Of a stretch of 64,000 nt of DNA, positions 1-8,037 are shown piece after piece. The stretch covers positions 3,084 through 67,083 of the forward strand of contig JBAYNV010000002.1 in assembly GCA_041678685.1 (NCBI GenBank), written 5' to 3'. Position 1 is the stretch's first letter. Each line of letters starts with the position of its first letter. This stretch comes from DUPQ01 sp041678685 (GTDB lineage Bacteria > Bacillota > Clostridia > DUPQ01). The notes below the pieces were generated by a model. That model saw only the letters and a list, made by a program, of their open reading frames with translations. It searched no databases and was not told where the DNA came from. The translations under genes were made by a program, and so were the position numbers.

Positions 1-2
1 CA

Positions 3-1187
3 GATGAGATAGCGAACGAAATGTTATTTGATCTAAATATGAAAGTCGCCGATACCGATGTCAAGCTGAGTTTCAAAATAGAGACTAAAGACAGACCGGA
101 TGAAGAAGACAGGGATAAGGATCTCAGTATTAATATCGCGGATGATATGTCGAAAACATCTTTATGGAAGAGAGTATTAAGATTAAAGAAAATCGTAAAT
201 AAATATGAAGGTTCACCTTTTGCCAAAAACATGGGTAAAGCATATGTAAGACCTCCAATAATGAGAACAAATGCAATTACCAAAAACATATATCTTAGGG
301 AGTGCCTTGAACTGTGGTTATTCATAGAAAGCTATGAAAGCGCCGGTTTTGCTATAGAGAGCAGTGCGATTTCCGAGAAACCAAACGAAGAGCTGATAAG
401 GAATCTGTATTCGCTTCTCGCTTTCCAATATGTGATTTTCCGAAAAAACACCGGTAATGATATAAGCTATGTAACTGCCAACAGAAAATATGTTTCGAAA
501 TTCAAACCGAAGTTTATAAGATCGTATCAGGATGTACAGACCGATGAATATGATTTTACTCAGGGTGCGATAAGAAAAGTATATATTACAGATATCAACA
601 GTAAAAGAAAACTGACTGAAGAAGAGGTCAAAATAAAAAACGCTGTGGATAATGCTCTTTTAAATGAATGCAGATTACAGATCAGGGAAGAAAAGATCGT
701 AAAAGCTGAAGCTGCCAGGAAGAAAGCAAAAGCAGAGGCAGAAAAAAAGAAAGCTAGGGATGAAGCTGCAAAGAGAAGAACAAAAGCAGCTGCAGAAAAA
801 AAGAGAGTTCATGAGGAAAAAGCAAGGCAAAGAGCTGAAGCAGCTGAAGCTAAAAGTCGTTCAATAGAAGAAGCTGTAAGGAAAAAAGCTGAGTTTGATG
901 AAGCGAAAAGGAAAGCTAAAGAAGAGGCTGTTATCCATAAAGCGGAGATCGCAAAGCAGAAAGCTGAATCTGAAGCAAAACTAAAAGTCCATAAACTTGC
1001 AGTAAGAAATATGCGTAAGATAGAAGAAGCTGTCAGGAAAGTTGAAGAGGCTGCAAATGCAAGTATGGCTGAGCTTGAATATGAAGGACCTAGAATAGAT
1101 AGAGCGGAATCAGATGCGATAAGAAAAGCTAAAATCGAAGCCATTGCAGAAGCAGCACTGGATAAGGTCAAAGGAGACCGTGAGTGA
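3..1187 (+). CDS. coiled-coil protein of unknown function, probably 5'-truncated by window edge
   Basis: I do not recognise this protein. The frame is open to the left edge, and the first ATG (position 21) has no Shine-Dalgarno site, so the true start may lie outside the window. The first ~210 visible residues look globular, mixed alpha/beta with acidic patches. From about residue 220 to the end it is an Ala/Lys/Glu/Arg-rich, highly charged segment with heptad-like spacing, typical of a long single-helix or coiled coil. There is no signal peptide or membrane segment in the visible part. The stop overlaps the GTG start of the signal peptidase gene by 4 nt (GTGA), so the two are translationally coupled. 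This low-complexity composition also creates a long antisense open frame that is not a gene. Confidence 0.7.
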   Translation, partial: DEIANEMLFDLNMKVADTDVKLSFKIETKDRPDEEDRDKDLSINIADDMSKTSLWKRVLRLKKIVNKYEGSPFAKNMGKAYVRPPIMRTNAITKNIYLRECLELWLFIESYESAGFAIESSAISEKPNEELIRNLYSLLAFQYVIFRKNTGNDISYVTANRKYVSKFKPKFIRSYQDVQTDEYDFTQGAIRKVYITDINSKRKLTEEEVKIKNAVDNALLNECRLQIREEKIVKAEAARKKAKAEAEKKKARDEAAKRRTKAAAEKKRVHEEKARQRAEAAEAKSRSIEEAVRKKAEFDEAKRKAKEEAVIHKAEIAKQKAESEAKLKVHKLAVRNMRKIEEAVRKVEEAANASMAELEYEGPRIDRAESDAIRKAKIEAIAEAALDKVKGDRE

Positions 1188-1783
1188 AAATATTTACCAG
1201 AAAAAGAAATCTTAAGAATGCGATAACTGTGATATGCATCATATTGCTGGCAATTCTTGTAATAATATTGGGTAATATAATGTATGCGCAGATCAATGAT
1301 CAGATACCGGATTTCTTCGGATACAGTATTATAAACATCATTTCATCGAGTATGGAACCAGCGATACCGACAAATACCTTTATATTGATAAAAGAGGTGG
1401 ATCCTTCCGAATTGGAAGTCGGAGATATAATCACTTTTTATTCAAAGGACCCCATGATCCTGGGGCTCCCAAATACCCATAGAATAAAAAGTATTATAAT
1501 TGATGGAGACATACTGTCTTTCATTACAAAAGGTGACTCAAATTCTATAAGTGATGAATATGCGGTCGGTCAGAACGACATAATAGGCGTATATGTGAAA
1601 TCTGTTTTAACATTTGGCAAATTCGGGAGTATTTTTCAAAACAAGGCTATCATATTCGTTTTGTTGGTCATACCGGCAGCCGTGTTATTTATCATCGAAC
1701 TGATCAATATGGTCAGGACAGCTAAAATAGTACATAAGGAAAAAGACAAGACTGAAGAAAAAGATATCAGCCATGAATTGTGA
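1184..1783 (+). CDS. signal peptidase I, SipW/ER type
   Basis: Membrane serine protease that removes signal peptides at the outer face of the membrane. At 199 aa it has a basic N-terminus, one transmembrane helix (about residues 13-34) and a second hydrophobic helix near the C-terminus (about 150-175). The catalytic serine box SSSMEP is at residues 54-59 with Ser56 as nucleophile. A His in NTHR (His99) and the TKGDSN box (115-120) match the Ser-His-Asp arrangement of the SipW/archaeal/ER family rather than the Ser-Lys dyad of LepB. The GTG start at 1184 has AAGGAG 8 nt upstream and overlaps the previous stop. In Bacillus, SipW processes dedicated surface or fibre proteins. Its substrate here is not visible and may be encoded upstream of the window. 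Confidence 0.88.
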   Translation: MKIFTRKRNLKNAITVICIILLAILVIILGNIMYAQINDQIPDFFGYSIINIISSSMEPAIPTNTFILIKEVDPSELEVGDIITFYSKDPMILGLPNTHRIKSIIIDGDILSFITKGDSNSISDEYAVGQNDIIGVYVKSVLTFGKFGSIFQNKAIIFVLLVIPAAVLFIIELINMVRTAKIVHKEKDKTEEKDISHEL

Positions 1784-1818
1784 AGATATGAAAAATGTCA
1801 GAAGGGAGGTAGAGATCT

Positions 1819-2421
1819 GTGAGTGAAAAAGAGCAGGAAAAAATATCAGAAGAAGTAAAATCCATAACTGATGCGGAGCACTCAGTAAAAGAGGGCAAAG
1901 CTGAGAAGAAAAGAAAGACCGCTTATGCAAATGAGAATGATGAAGATTACCAGTTCTTATTAAGAAAGAATTTCTACAACCATGAAGACAGGTTGAAAAA
2001 GAAACAATTATTCTCCATGAGGATACTTAGTGTCGTACTTTTAGCAATGCTCATAATATTCGTTTCCCTGTATCTGGTCAAACTCAACGACAGCACTATG
2101 CTTCTGGATAAGATGATCGGAGCATCGGTGGAGTATGTATATGAGAATGTCACATATATAGAGGACAGTCAGATAAAGTTTGTGGAAGTCGTGTCGGAGT
2201 TGAATGTGATACGTACACTGATGAATCACAACGGATCATCTTCGACAAAACAATATTGCATAAGTGAGCTTTATTATATAGCTGTGCAGCTTCCGGACAC
2301 TTTTATAAACCATAGGAGCGAGATCTATACAGCTTTTAAAAATCTGACCGAAAATAAAGAGGATGTGGCATATGCATTATTAGATGAATTACTTAATAAA
2401 ATAGTTGATGAAAGAAAGTAG
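1819..2421 (+). CDS. single-pass membrane protein of unknown function
   Basis: This 200-aa protein belongs to no family I recognise. The N-terminal ~65 residues are charged and Lys/Glu-rich, presumably cytoplasmic. They are followed by one hydrophobic helix (about 68-87) and a ~110-residue, mostly helical C-terminal part that would lie outside the membrane. The GTG start at 1819 has a strong AGGGAGGT 9 nt upstream. It lies between the SipW-like peptidase and a small coiled-coil gene, all on one strand with short gaps, so it is probably co-transcribed with them. A bitopic assembly or anchoring protein for the same surface system is possible but is inference only. Confidence 0.65.
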   Translation: MSEKEQEKISEEVKSITDAEHSVKEGKAEKKRKTAYANENDEDYQFLLRKNFYNHEDRLKKKQLFSMRILSVVLLAMLIIFVSLYLVKLNDSTMLLDKMIGASVEYVYENVTYIEDSQIKFVEVVSELNVIRTLMNHNGSSSTKQYCISELYYIAVQLPDTFINHRSEIYTAFKNLTENKEDVAYALLDELLNKIVDERK

Positions 2422-2429
2422 GTGGTTAC

Positions 2430-2654
2430 ATGTTCAGAAAAATGAAGTTAAAACATGAAATGAAAAAGAACTGCGAAGCCATAGAAGTATTGGAAAAAAA
2501 GCGTTATCGTTCTCAGTCAGGTCTGGTGGAAGCTATATTGAAAAATGAAACCCCTGACGATCAGGATGTTGAGTATTTCAATAAATACACCTCTGAAATT
2601 GAAAAATTAAGGAGAGAAATAAGAGCTATGAAAAAGGAGCTTGAGAGTTTATAA
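2430..2654 (+). CDS. small coiled-coil protein, hypothetical
   Basis: This 74-aa, highly charged protein is rich in Lys, Glu and Met with heptad spacing, probably an almost continuous helical hairpin or coiled coil. It has no cysteines except one near residue 12, no membrane segment and no recognisable domain. The ATG lies 8 nt after the previous stop, with GGTGG upstream, so it is likely translated from the same mRNA as the membrane protein before it. The size and composition suggest a small structural or adaptor protein. Function unknown. Confidence 0.55.
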   Translation: MFRKMKLKHEMKKNCEAIEVLEKKRYRSQSGLVEAILKNETPDDQDVEYFNKYTSEIEKLRREIRAMKKELESL

Positions 2655-2723
2655 CGTGGAAGAGAGAAGCGGTTATTCTCAAAAAACAGTGATAATGCTC
2701 ATTAACAGGATGAGGCAGATGTG

Positions 2724-4988
2724 ATGAAAAAGAAGTTCAGTTTTAAAAGTGCATATCTGTTTCCTTTTCTTGGAGTGTTTCTGTTTCTTCTCATTTTCAT
2801 CATGTTGTATCAGATGAGATATTCTATAAGCCAATTTGTTATGGAACAGGCTTCAACAGATACTGAGATAATAACCAGGGAAAAAGCATCACTTTTCAGT
2901 TCATTGCTTGAAAACCACATCATCGAGGCGGAAAACATACTGGATTATTCAATATCATCTTTTAAAACTATAGACAATGAGTTTGATGCGAGGGAAGAGC
3001 TTGCTGATTACTTCAGGGGCAAGAATTGTACGAAATTCTTCTATATCATGAACGATGAAAGAGTATACGACCAGGATGCAAGATTGTATCTGACAATCGA
3101 GGATAATCTGGAAACCCTTATAGAAAAATCAGAGACAGCAGTGAGCGAACCATTCATAGACGATATAACTGGTATGGAGCTGATCATCATATATATAGAC
3201 AACCCTGACGATCAGAGCGAGGTAAAAGGGATCGCAGCATATTATAAGGCATCAAGCCTGTATATGGTAAGCGAATTCTTCGAAGCTGAAAGTGGAAGCT
3301 ACTATATTCTGGACAAAAACGGAAATGCTGTGTTTTCACAGGATAAAGGGATCACACTCCTGGGTATTATGACAGAGCATTCATTCGCAGAGGATGAAAT
3401 TTCTGATCTTCAGGCGTTTATAACCGCAGACGGGACAACAGAAACAAAGATCAGCAGTTACGACAGCACAGTAATAAGTATAAGCAAAATAAGTAATATG
3501 TCGGACTGGTATGCCGTATCTATTCTGCAAAGCAGTATCATTTCCGAGAAAACAGCTTCTGTAGTGGATCAGACAATGTTGATAAGCGGCATTATAATGG
3601 CAGTATTCCTGGTATTGATAATGATCTTTCTGGCATCAGACAGGAATTCGACAAGGCAAATGGAAAGGCTCCAGAGCATAGATACTATTGCTGAATGCAG
3701 TAATCAATTCAAGTTCGAACTTGATGCTCAGGAGTTATTGAGAGTAAATAAAACAACAAAATATGCTATCCTGTATATCAATATCCTGAATTTTAAACAC
3801 ATAAAGCAGCTGTTACCTAGTGCTGAAGTGAACACTATGGTAAAGAACCTGTCAGATGTATTAAAAAAATCGGTCATCAAGAACCTGGAAACATATGGCA
3901 GAACATCTGACGGTCGTTTTGTCGTACTGATCATTTACAAGGAGATATTTGAAATACAAAACCGTTATGAGGAGATCGTAAAGAATCTGAATGATATCGG
4001 TCCTGTAAGCGGATATGCAATGAGGACAAATGCAGGAGTTTATTGTGTTGACAGGACATCAAGATATCATATCACTGAAATGATAGACAGGGCTGCATTT
4101 GCACAGAATTCGTTAAAAGAAGATTCAAGCCAGACATTGGAATTCTACCATCAGAAGAGCCATGAGGACCTGATGAAAACTATTGCTCTTGAGGGATTCA
4201 TGGAAAAAGCTTTAAAAAATGATGAGTTCGTTATCTATCTTCAGCCTAAATATGATATACAGCATAACCGTATAGACGGAGCTGAAGCACTTGTCAGATG
4301 GATCAGGCCGAATGAAGGTATCGTATCTCCTTCACAGTTCATCAATCTTTTCGAAAGAAGCGGGTATATTTCCGCACTGGATAAGTTCGTTTTCACGGAA
4401 ATATGCAAATTCCAGAATAACCGCTCCAGAGAAAATAAGCGGGTCATCCCGATATCGATAAATGTATCGCGTGCAAGTGCGGAAAAAGAAGACTTTTTGG
4501 ACTATTATGTGAGCACAAAAAAGAAATACCAGGTACCTGACAGATTTCTTGAACTGGAATTCACAGAAAGCCGTGCATTAGAAGATTATGAAACATTGGG
4601 AAAGAGGATAACTGAACTGAAACAAAACGGGTTTGTATGTTCGATTGATGATTTCGGAGCTGGTTATTCATCATTTAAAGCATTACAGGCATTGGATTTT
4701 GATATCATAAAGTTAGATGCTTCCTTCCTTGAGAATCCCTCAGGTAATGAGGAAAAAAACATGAACCTGATCTCAGGAGTTATAGCGATGGCCAGATCAC
4801 TTAAGATGAAGGTCATAGCTGAAGGCGTTGAAACAAAAGCTGAACTGAAAATGCTGCGCGAACTGAAATGTGATGTCATACAGGGTTACCTATATGCTCA
4901 CCCGATGAACATGGCCGATTATTCTATATTTGTCGAAAAAGCTTTAAATATGAAAAGCAGCAGCTTCCTGGCAGATGAAGAGGGATGA
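2724..4988 (+). CDS. membrane-bound c-di-GMP phosphodiesterase with degenerate GGDEF and intact EAL domain
   Basis: Predicted to hydrolyse cyclic di-GMP in response to an external signal. Order: transmembrane helix (about 11-31), an extracytoplasmic sensor of ~250 residues, a second transmembrane helix (about 284-305), a GGDEF-like domain (~330-470), then an EAL domain (~485-745). The GGDEF signature is replaced by SDGRF, so cyclase activity is unlikely. The EAL domain keeps the residues needed for catalysis: AEALVRW, NVS, ELEFTES, DDFGAGYSS, the Lys of IIKLDASF, AEGVET and the QGYLYAHP end motif. A GTG at 2721 is also possible. I prefer ATG 2724, which sits 8 nt after GAGG and overlaps the stop of a tiny upstream frame as TGATG. 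It closes the accessory block at the window start. Confidence 0.9.
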   Translation: MKKKFSFKSAYLFPFLGVFLFLLIFIMLYQMRYSISQFVMEQASTDTEIITREKASLFSSLLENHIIEAENILDYSISSFKTIDNEFDAREELADYFRGKNCTKFFYIMNDERVYDQDARLYLTIEDNLETLIEKSETAVSEPFIDDITGMELIIIYIDNPDDQSEVKGIAAYYKASSLYMVSEFFEAESGSYYILDKNGNAVFSQDKGITLLGIMTEHSFAEDEISDLQAFITADGTTETKISSYDSTVISISKISNMSDWYAVSILQSSIISEKTASVVDQTMLISGIIMAVFLVLIMIFLASDRNSTRQMERLQSIDTIAECSNQFKFELDAQELLRVNKTTKYAILYINILNFKHIKQLLPSAEVNTMVKNLSDVLKKSVIKNLETYGRTSDGRFVVLIIYKEIFEIQNRYEEIVKNLNDIGPVSGYAMRTNAGVYCVDRTSRYHITEMIDRAAFAQNSLKEDSSQTLEFYHQKSHEDLMKTIALEGFMEKALKNDEFVIYLQPKYDIQHNRIDGAEALVRWIRPNEGIVSPSQFINLFERSGYISALDKFVFTEICKFQNNRSRENKRVIPISINVSRASAEKEDFLDYYVSTKKKYQVPDRFLELEFTESRALEDYETLGKRITELKQNGFVCSIDDFGAGYSSFKALQALDFDIIKLDASFLENPSGNEEKNMNLISGVIAMARSLKMKVIAEGVETKAELKMLRELKCDVIQGYLYAHPMNMADYSIFVEKALNMKSSSFLADEEG

Positions 4989-4995
4989 TGCCAAA

Positions 4996-5103
4996 ATGGA
5001 CAAATGGAAAGAAACGGATTTTTGGATATCCGGGGCAGAAGGAAGAGTCATAAGATCAGATCATGATATATATATTGAGGTGTATAACGAATGCCAAGGA
5101 TAA
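4996..5103 (+). CDS. small ORF of 35 codons coupled to rsmD, hypothetical
   Basis: A short frame begins MDKWKETDFW at 4996 and ends 13 nt inside rsmD. It fills the otherwise empty gap after the phosphodiesterase gene. A GAAGAGGG stretch lies about 11 nt upstream. The peptide has a balanced composition with Trp, Tyr, Asp and Glu rather than the low-complexity look of random frames in this A+T-rich DNA. There is no recognisable domain. It may be a real small protein, a leader that couples translation into rsmD, or chance. Confidence 0.3.
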   Translation: MDKWKETDFWISGAEGRVIRSDHDIYIEVYNECQG

Positions 5104-5675
5104 TTTCCGGTATAAAGAAAGGTTTGAATCTTATACCTCCGAAAAATGACGATGTCCGTCCTACCTATGACCGTGCGAAGGAAGGACTGTTCAATATCCT
5201 TGCATCCAGGTATCCTGTTGAGGGAGGTCATATACTCGATCTGTTTTCGGGAACGGGAAGCATAGGTCTTGAATGCATATCACGGGGTGCAGATCGGGTC
5301 GTCTTTGTTGATAAACAGACTACATTGACAAAAACCAATATAGATAAATGCGGATTTACGCAATCATGTGATACGATACAGATGGATTGCATAAAAGCAT
5401 TGGCATTCCTGAAAGCATCAGGATCCAGGTTTACTCATGTTTTTTTAGATCCTCCATATAATAAAGGCTTATATGAAAGAGTTATTGAAAATGAATGCTT
5501 GTGTGATATAATTGATGAAAACAGTGTTGTAATAGCAGAGTTGTCAGATAAAGAGAAAGTATTGGAATCATGTAAGGATCTGATACTTATGGATAAAAGG
5601 AAATACGGAATAAGCGTTTTTGCAATATACAGGAAGAGGAACAATGAATATTTGGATTTGCCCGGGCAGTTTTGA
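5091..5675 (+). CDS. rsmD: 16S rRNA (guanine(966)-N(2))-methyltransferase RsmD
   Basis: SAM-dependent methyltransferase that modifies G966 (E. coli numbering) of 16S rRNA in the small-subunit head. At 194 aa it has the usual length. The N-terminal signature MPRIISGIKKG with RPTYDRAKEGLFNIL is typical. SAM-binding motif I is LDLFSGTGSIGLE (about 48-60) and the N6/N2-type catalytic motif is DPPY (about 120-123). The ATG has GAGGTG 8 nt upstream. The 3' end overlaps coaD, the standard rsmD-coaD pairing of Firmicutes. Confidence 0.95.
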   Translation: MPRIISGIKKGLNLIPPKNDDVRPTYDRAKEGLFNILASRYPVEGGHILDLFSGTGSIGLECISRGADRVVFVDKQTTLTKTNIDKCGFTQSCDTIQMDCIKALAFLKASGSRFTHVFLDPPYNKGLYERVIENECLCDIIDENSVVIAELSDKEKVLESCKDLILMDKRKYGISVFAIYRKRNNEYLDLPGQF

Positions 5676-6123
5676 TCCGGTGACAAAAGGACATATAGAT
5701 ATAATAACCAGAGCAAGTAAAATGTGCGACAAGCTGATTGTTGCTGTAGGTGCGAACCTGAGAAAAAGCAATGTTTTCACTATAGAAGAAAGACTTGGGT
5801 TCTTAAGAAAGTCCCTGACAGGAATGAAGAATGTTGAAGTAGATAGTTTTACAGGCCTGCTGATAGATTATGTACGCAGCAAGAAAGCTATCTGCATAGT
5901 AAAAGGTCTTCGCGCGGTATCTGATTTTGAGTATGAAATGCAGATGGCATTTCTTAATAAGAGAATGGATGAAAATATTGAAACTGTATTTCTGATGACC
6001 AATATAAACTATTCATTCTTAAGCGCATCGGCTGTACGTGAACTTGCATTACATGGCGGAAGTATTGAAGGTCTTGTACCTGAATGTATAATAGATGATG
6101 TGAAAAGTAAGTTTATTATTTGA
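5644..6123 (+). CDS. coaD: phosphopantetheine adenylyltransferase CoaD
   Basis: Transfers AMP from ATP to 4'-phosphopantetheine, the penultimate step of coenzyme A synthesis, in the cytoplasm. The protein is 159 aa from ATG 5644, which follows AGGAAGAGG. An upstream in-frame ATG at 5620 would add eight residues that the family lacks, so I rejected it. Nucleotidyltransferase motifs: PGSFDP (7-12), the T/HxGH motif TKGH (14-17), and the C-terminal SFLSASAVRE that corresponds to the ISSTxxR-type ATP loop. It overlaps rsmD by 32 nt, so the two are translationally linked. Confidence 0.96.
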   Translation: MNIWICPGSFDPVTKGHIDIITRASKMCDKLIVAVGANLRKSNVFTIEERLGFLRKSLTGMKNVEVDSFTGLLIDYVRSKKAICIVKGLRAVSDFEYEMQMAFLNKRMDENIETVFLMTNINYSFLSASAVRELALHGGSIEGLVPECIIDDVKSKFII

Positions 6124-6140
6124 TTTTGTGAGGTGGAAAT

Positions 6141-6548
6141 ATGGATAATAATATGAATGAATATGACATAATCGAACAGATGGAGGATCTCATTACAAAC
6201 GGTAAACAAACAGTGTTTTCCGATAAGGTCTCAATAAGCAAAGATGAGATGCTCGATTTGATTTTTTATCTTAAGAATGCGATAAAGCAGCGTGATCAGG
6301 ACGAGGAAGCTAAGAATAATGAGCTTCTTAAAATGATACATGACGCAAAGGAAAATCAATCCGTACCTCAACCTCAACCTCAGACTCAGACTGTTATTGA
6401 GATCCCTGTCATCGCTGAAGCAAATAAAGAAGCAAATGAGATCAAACGTGCCGCTCTGCGCTATGCGGATGAATTACTGGCAAATGTGCAGGAAAGCATT
6501 GAAAAGACGTTAAGTATAATTCAAGATAACCGCAATGAACTTAAATAG
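6141..6548 (+). CDS. small coiled-coil protein downstream of coaD
   Basis: This 135-aa protein is mostly helical. It has an acidic N-terminal helix region, a Pro/Gln-rich hinge made of repeated Pro-Gln pairs at about residues 75-85, and a C-terminal Ala/Glu/Asn-rich coiled coil. Proteins with this look are often found beside coaD in Clostridia and are loosely called ATPase- or DivIVA-like. I see no Walker motif or catalytic residues, so I assign no function. The ATG follows GAGGTGG, 17 nt after coaD. It ends the rsmD-coaD transcription unit, with a terminator just downstream. Confidence 0.75.
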   Translation: MDNNMNEYDIIEQMEDLITNGKQTVFSDKVSISKDEMLDLIFYLKNAIKQRDQDEEAKNNELLKMIHDAKENQSVPQPQPQTQTVIEIPVIAEANKEANEIKRAALRYADELLANVQESIEKTLSIIQDNRNELK

Positions 6549-6570
6549 AAGATATTGATGATCATGAAAC

Positions 6571-6598
6571 CCGATGCTCATGTGGCATCGGTTTTTTT
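6571..6598 (+). terminator. intrinsic terminator after the coaD unit
   Basis: A perfect 7-bp stem CCGATGC/GCATCGG with a 7-nt loop is followed directly by seven T residues. It ends the rsmD-coaD unit and isolates the miaB promoter. Confidence 0.93.
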
Positions 6599-6624
6599 AT
6601 CTTATTCTTTTTTGAAGGATCAGA

Positions 6625-6633
6625 TGATATAAT
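6625..6633 (+). promoter_or_regulatory. extended -10 promoter of miaB
   Basis: TGATATAAT is a perfect -10 hexamer with the TGn extension, 28 nt before the miaB ATG. No good -35 is visible at 17 bp. It lies directly behind the terminator, so it probably starts the miaB-ylbF-mutS-mutL-miaA transcript. Confidence 0.65.
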
Positions 6634-6660
6634 ATATTAAATCACGACATAAGAGGTTTT

Positions 6661-8037
6661 ATGGAAGAGGCTCTTGACGAACAGAAACAGTATATAGAAC
6701 GTATCAGAGAAATGATCGCCGGGAAACAGATGGGTTACTTTATCCAGACTTTAGGATGCCAGATGAATGAAAGCGACAGTGAGCATATAGCAGGTATGCT
6801 CAGGGATATGGGGTACATAAAAACGGAGTCTGTTGAAGAGGCTTCGATCATAGTATTCAATACATGCTGCGTCAGAGAGAATGCAGAATTCAAGCTGTTA
6901 GGTCATATCGGAGAGATAAAGAGGCTCAAGGAAATAAACAGCGGATTGATAACCGTGATATGTGGATGTATGATGCAGCAAGAACATATAACAAACAAGA
7001 TAAAGAAAAGCTATAAATTCATAGACATCATTTTCGGAACATATAACAGGCACGAACTTCCAAAGCTCATATATAGGAAGATGACATTAAAGAAGAGGAT
7101 ATTCGATATATGGGAGGAGCAGAAAGAATACGTTGAAGGTACACCTGTCGAAAGGACCAGTGATATCACAGCATATGTCCCTATAGTGTATGGGTGCAAC
7201 AATTTCTGTTCATACTGCATCGTCCCATATGTCAGAGGAAGGGAAATATCGCGTAAGCCGCAGAATATAAGAGAGGAAGTTGAGACACTTGCAAATGATG
7301 GTATAAGAGAGATAACGCTTCTTGGACAGAATGTTAATTCGTATGAAAGCGATATGGATTTCCCGCAGCTTCTTTACTATCTATCCGACATTTCAGGTAT
7401 AGAAAGGATCAGATTCATGACCAGCCACCCGAAGGATCTGTCAGATGATCTTATAGAAGCCGTTGCGAGCATACCGAAGTTATGTAAACATATCCATCTT
7501 CCGCTCCAGTCAGGAAGTTCAAAAGTACTTAAGGAAATGAACCGCCATTACACAAAGGAGAGCTATTTGGCCCTTATAGACCGTATAAGATCGAAAATAC
7601 CTGATGTTACGCTGAGTACTGACATTATAGTAGGATTTCCCGGAGAGACTGAAGAAGACTTTGCTGAAACACTTGATGTGATCAATAAGGTCGCATATGA
7701 TTTTGCTTATACATTCATATATTCGAAAAGAGTCGGAACGCCAGCTGAAAAAAGGGAAGACCAGATATCGGATGAAGTAAAAGATGAAAGGTTCGGAAGG
7801 CTTAAAAATATCATTGATGCATATTCTCTTTCAAGTAATATAAAGGATGTTGGGCGTGTACTGAAGGTATTGGCTGAAGGTCCGAGCAAAACAAACGCAG
7901 ACATAATGTCTGGAAGGACAGAAAGCAATAAAATCGTTAATTTCAGCTGTGATCCCTCTTTCAAAGGATCTATGGTTGATGTTAAAATAATAAAAGGCCA
8001 TACATGGCATCTGGAAGGAGAAAAATATGATATTTGA
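6661..8037 (+). CDS. miaB: tRNA-2-methylthio-N6-dimethylallyladenosine synthase MiaB
   Basis: Radical-SAM methylthiotransferase that adds the 2-methylthio group to i6A37 of tRNAs reading UNN codons, after MiaA. 458 aa. The N-terminal methylthiotransferase domain carries LGCQMNESDS with Cys33, FNTCC, and CGCM for the auxiliary cluster. The radical-SAM motif CNNFCSYC is at about 179-186. A TRAM domain occupies the last ~65 residues. The start follows AAGAGG. MiaA is encoded in the same cluster, so both steps of ms2i6A synthesis are present. The gene overlaps the next by 11 nt. Confidence 0.96.
   Translation: MEEALDEQKQYIERIREMIAGKQMGYFIQTLGCQMNESDSEHIAGMLRDMGYIKTESVEEASIIVFNTCCVRENAEFKLLGHIGEIKRLKEINSGLITVICGCMMQQEHITNKIKKSYKFIDIIFGTYNRHELPKLIYRKMTLKKRIFDIWEEQKEYVEGTPVERTSDITAYVPIVYGCNNFCSYCIVPYVRGREISRKPQNIREEVETLANDGIREITLLGQNVNSYESDMDFPQLLYYLSDISGIERIRFMTSHPKDLSDDLIEAVASIPKLCKHIHLPLQSGSSKVLKEMNRHYTKESYLALIDRIRSKIPDVTLSTDIIVGFPGETEEDFAETLDVINKVAYDFAYTFIYSKRVGTPAEKREDQISDEVKDERFGRLKNIIDAYSLSSNIKDVGRVLKVLAEGPSKTNADIMSGRTESNKIVNFSCDPSFKGSMVDVKIIKGHTWHLEGEKYDI

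Noticed and set aside
809..1171. 120-codon antisense frame over the coiled-coil gene
   Set aside because: It is the complement of an Ala/Lys/Glu-rich coiled-coil segment, has no ribosome site and reads as low-complexity Ser/Ala/Phe.
3690..4130. Active diguanylate cyclase in the phosphodiesterase protein
   Set aside because: The GGDEF signature is SDGRF and the RxxD inhibitory site is absent, so cyclase activity is not supported.
5620..5643. Longer start for coaD
   Set aside because: The family begins directly before PGSFDP. The extra eight residues are not conserved and ATG 5644 has a good ribosome site.
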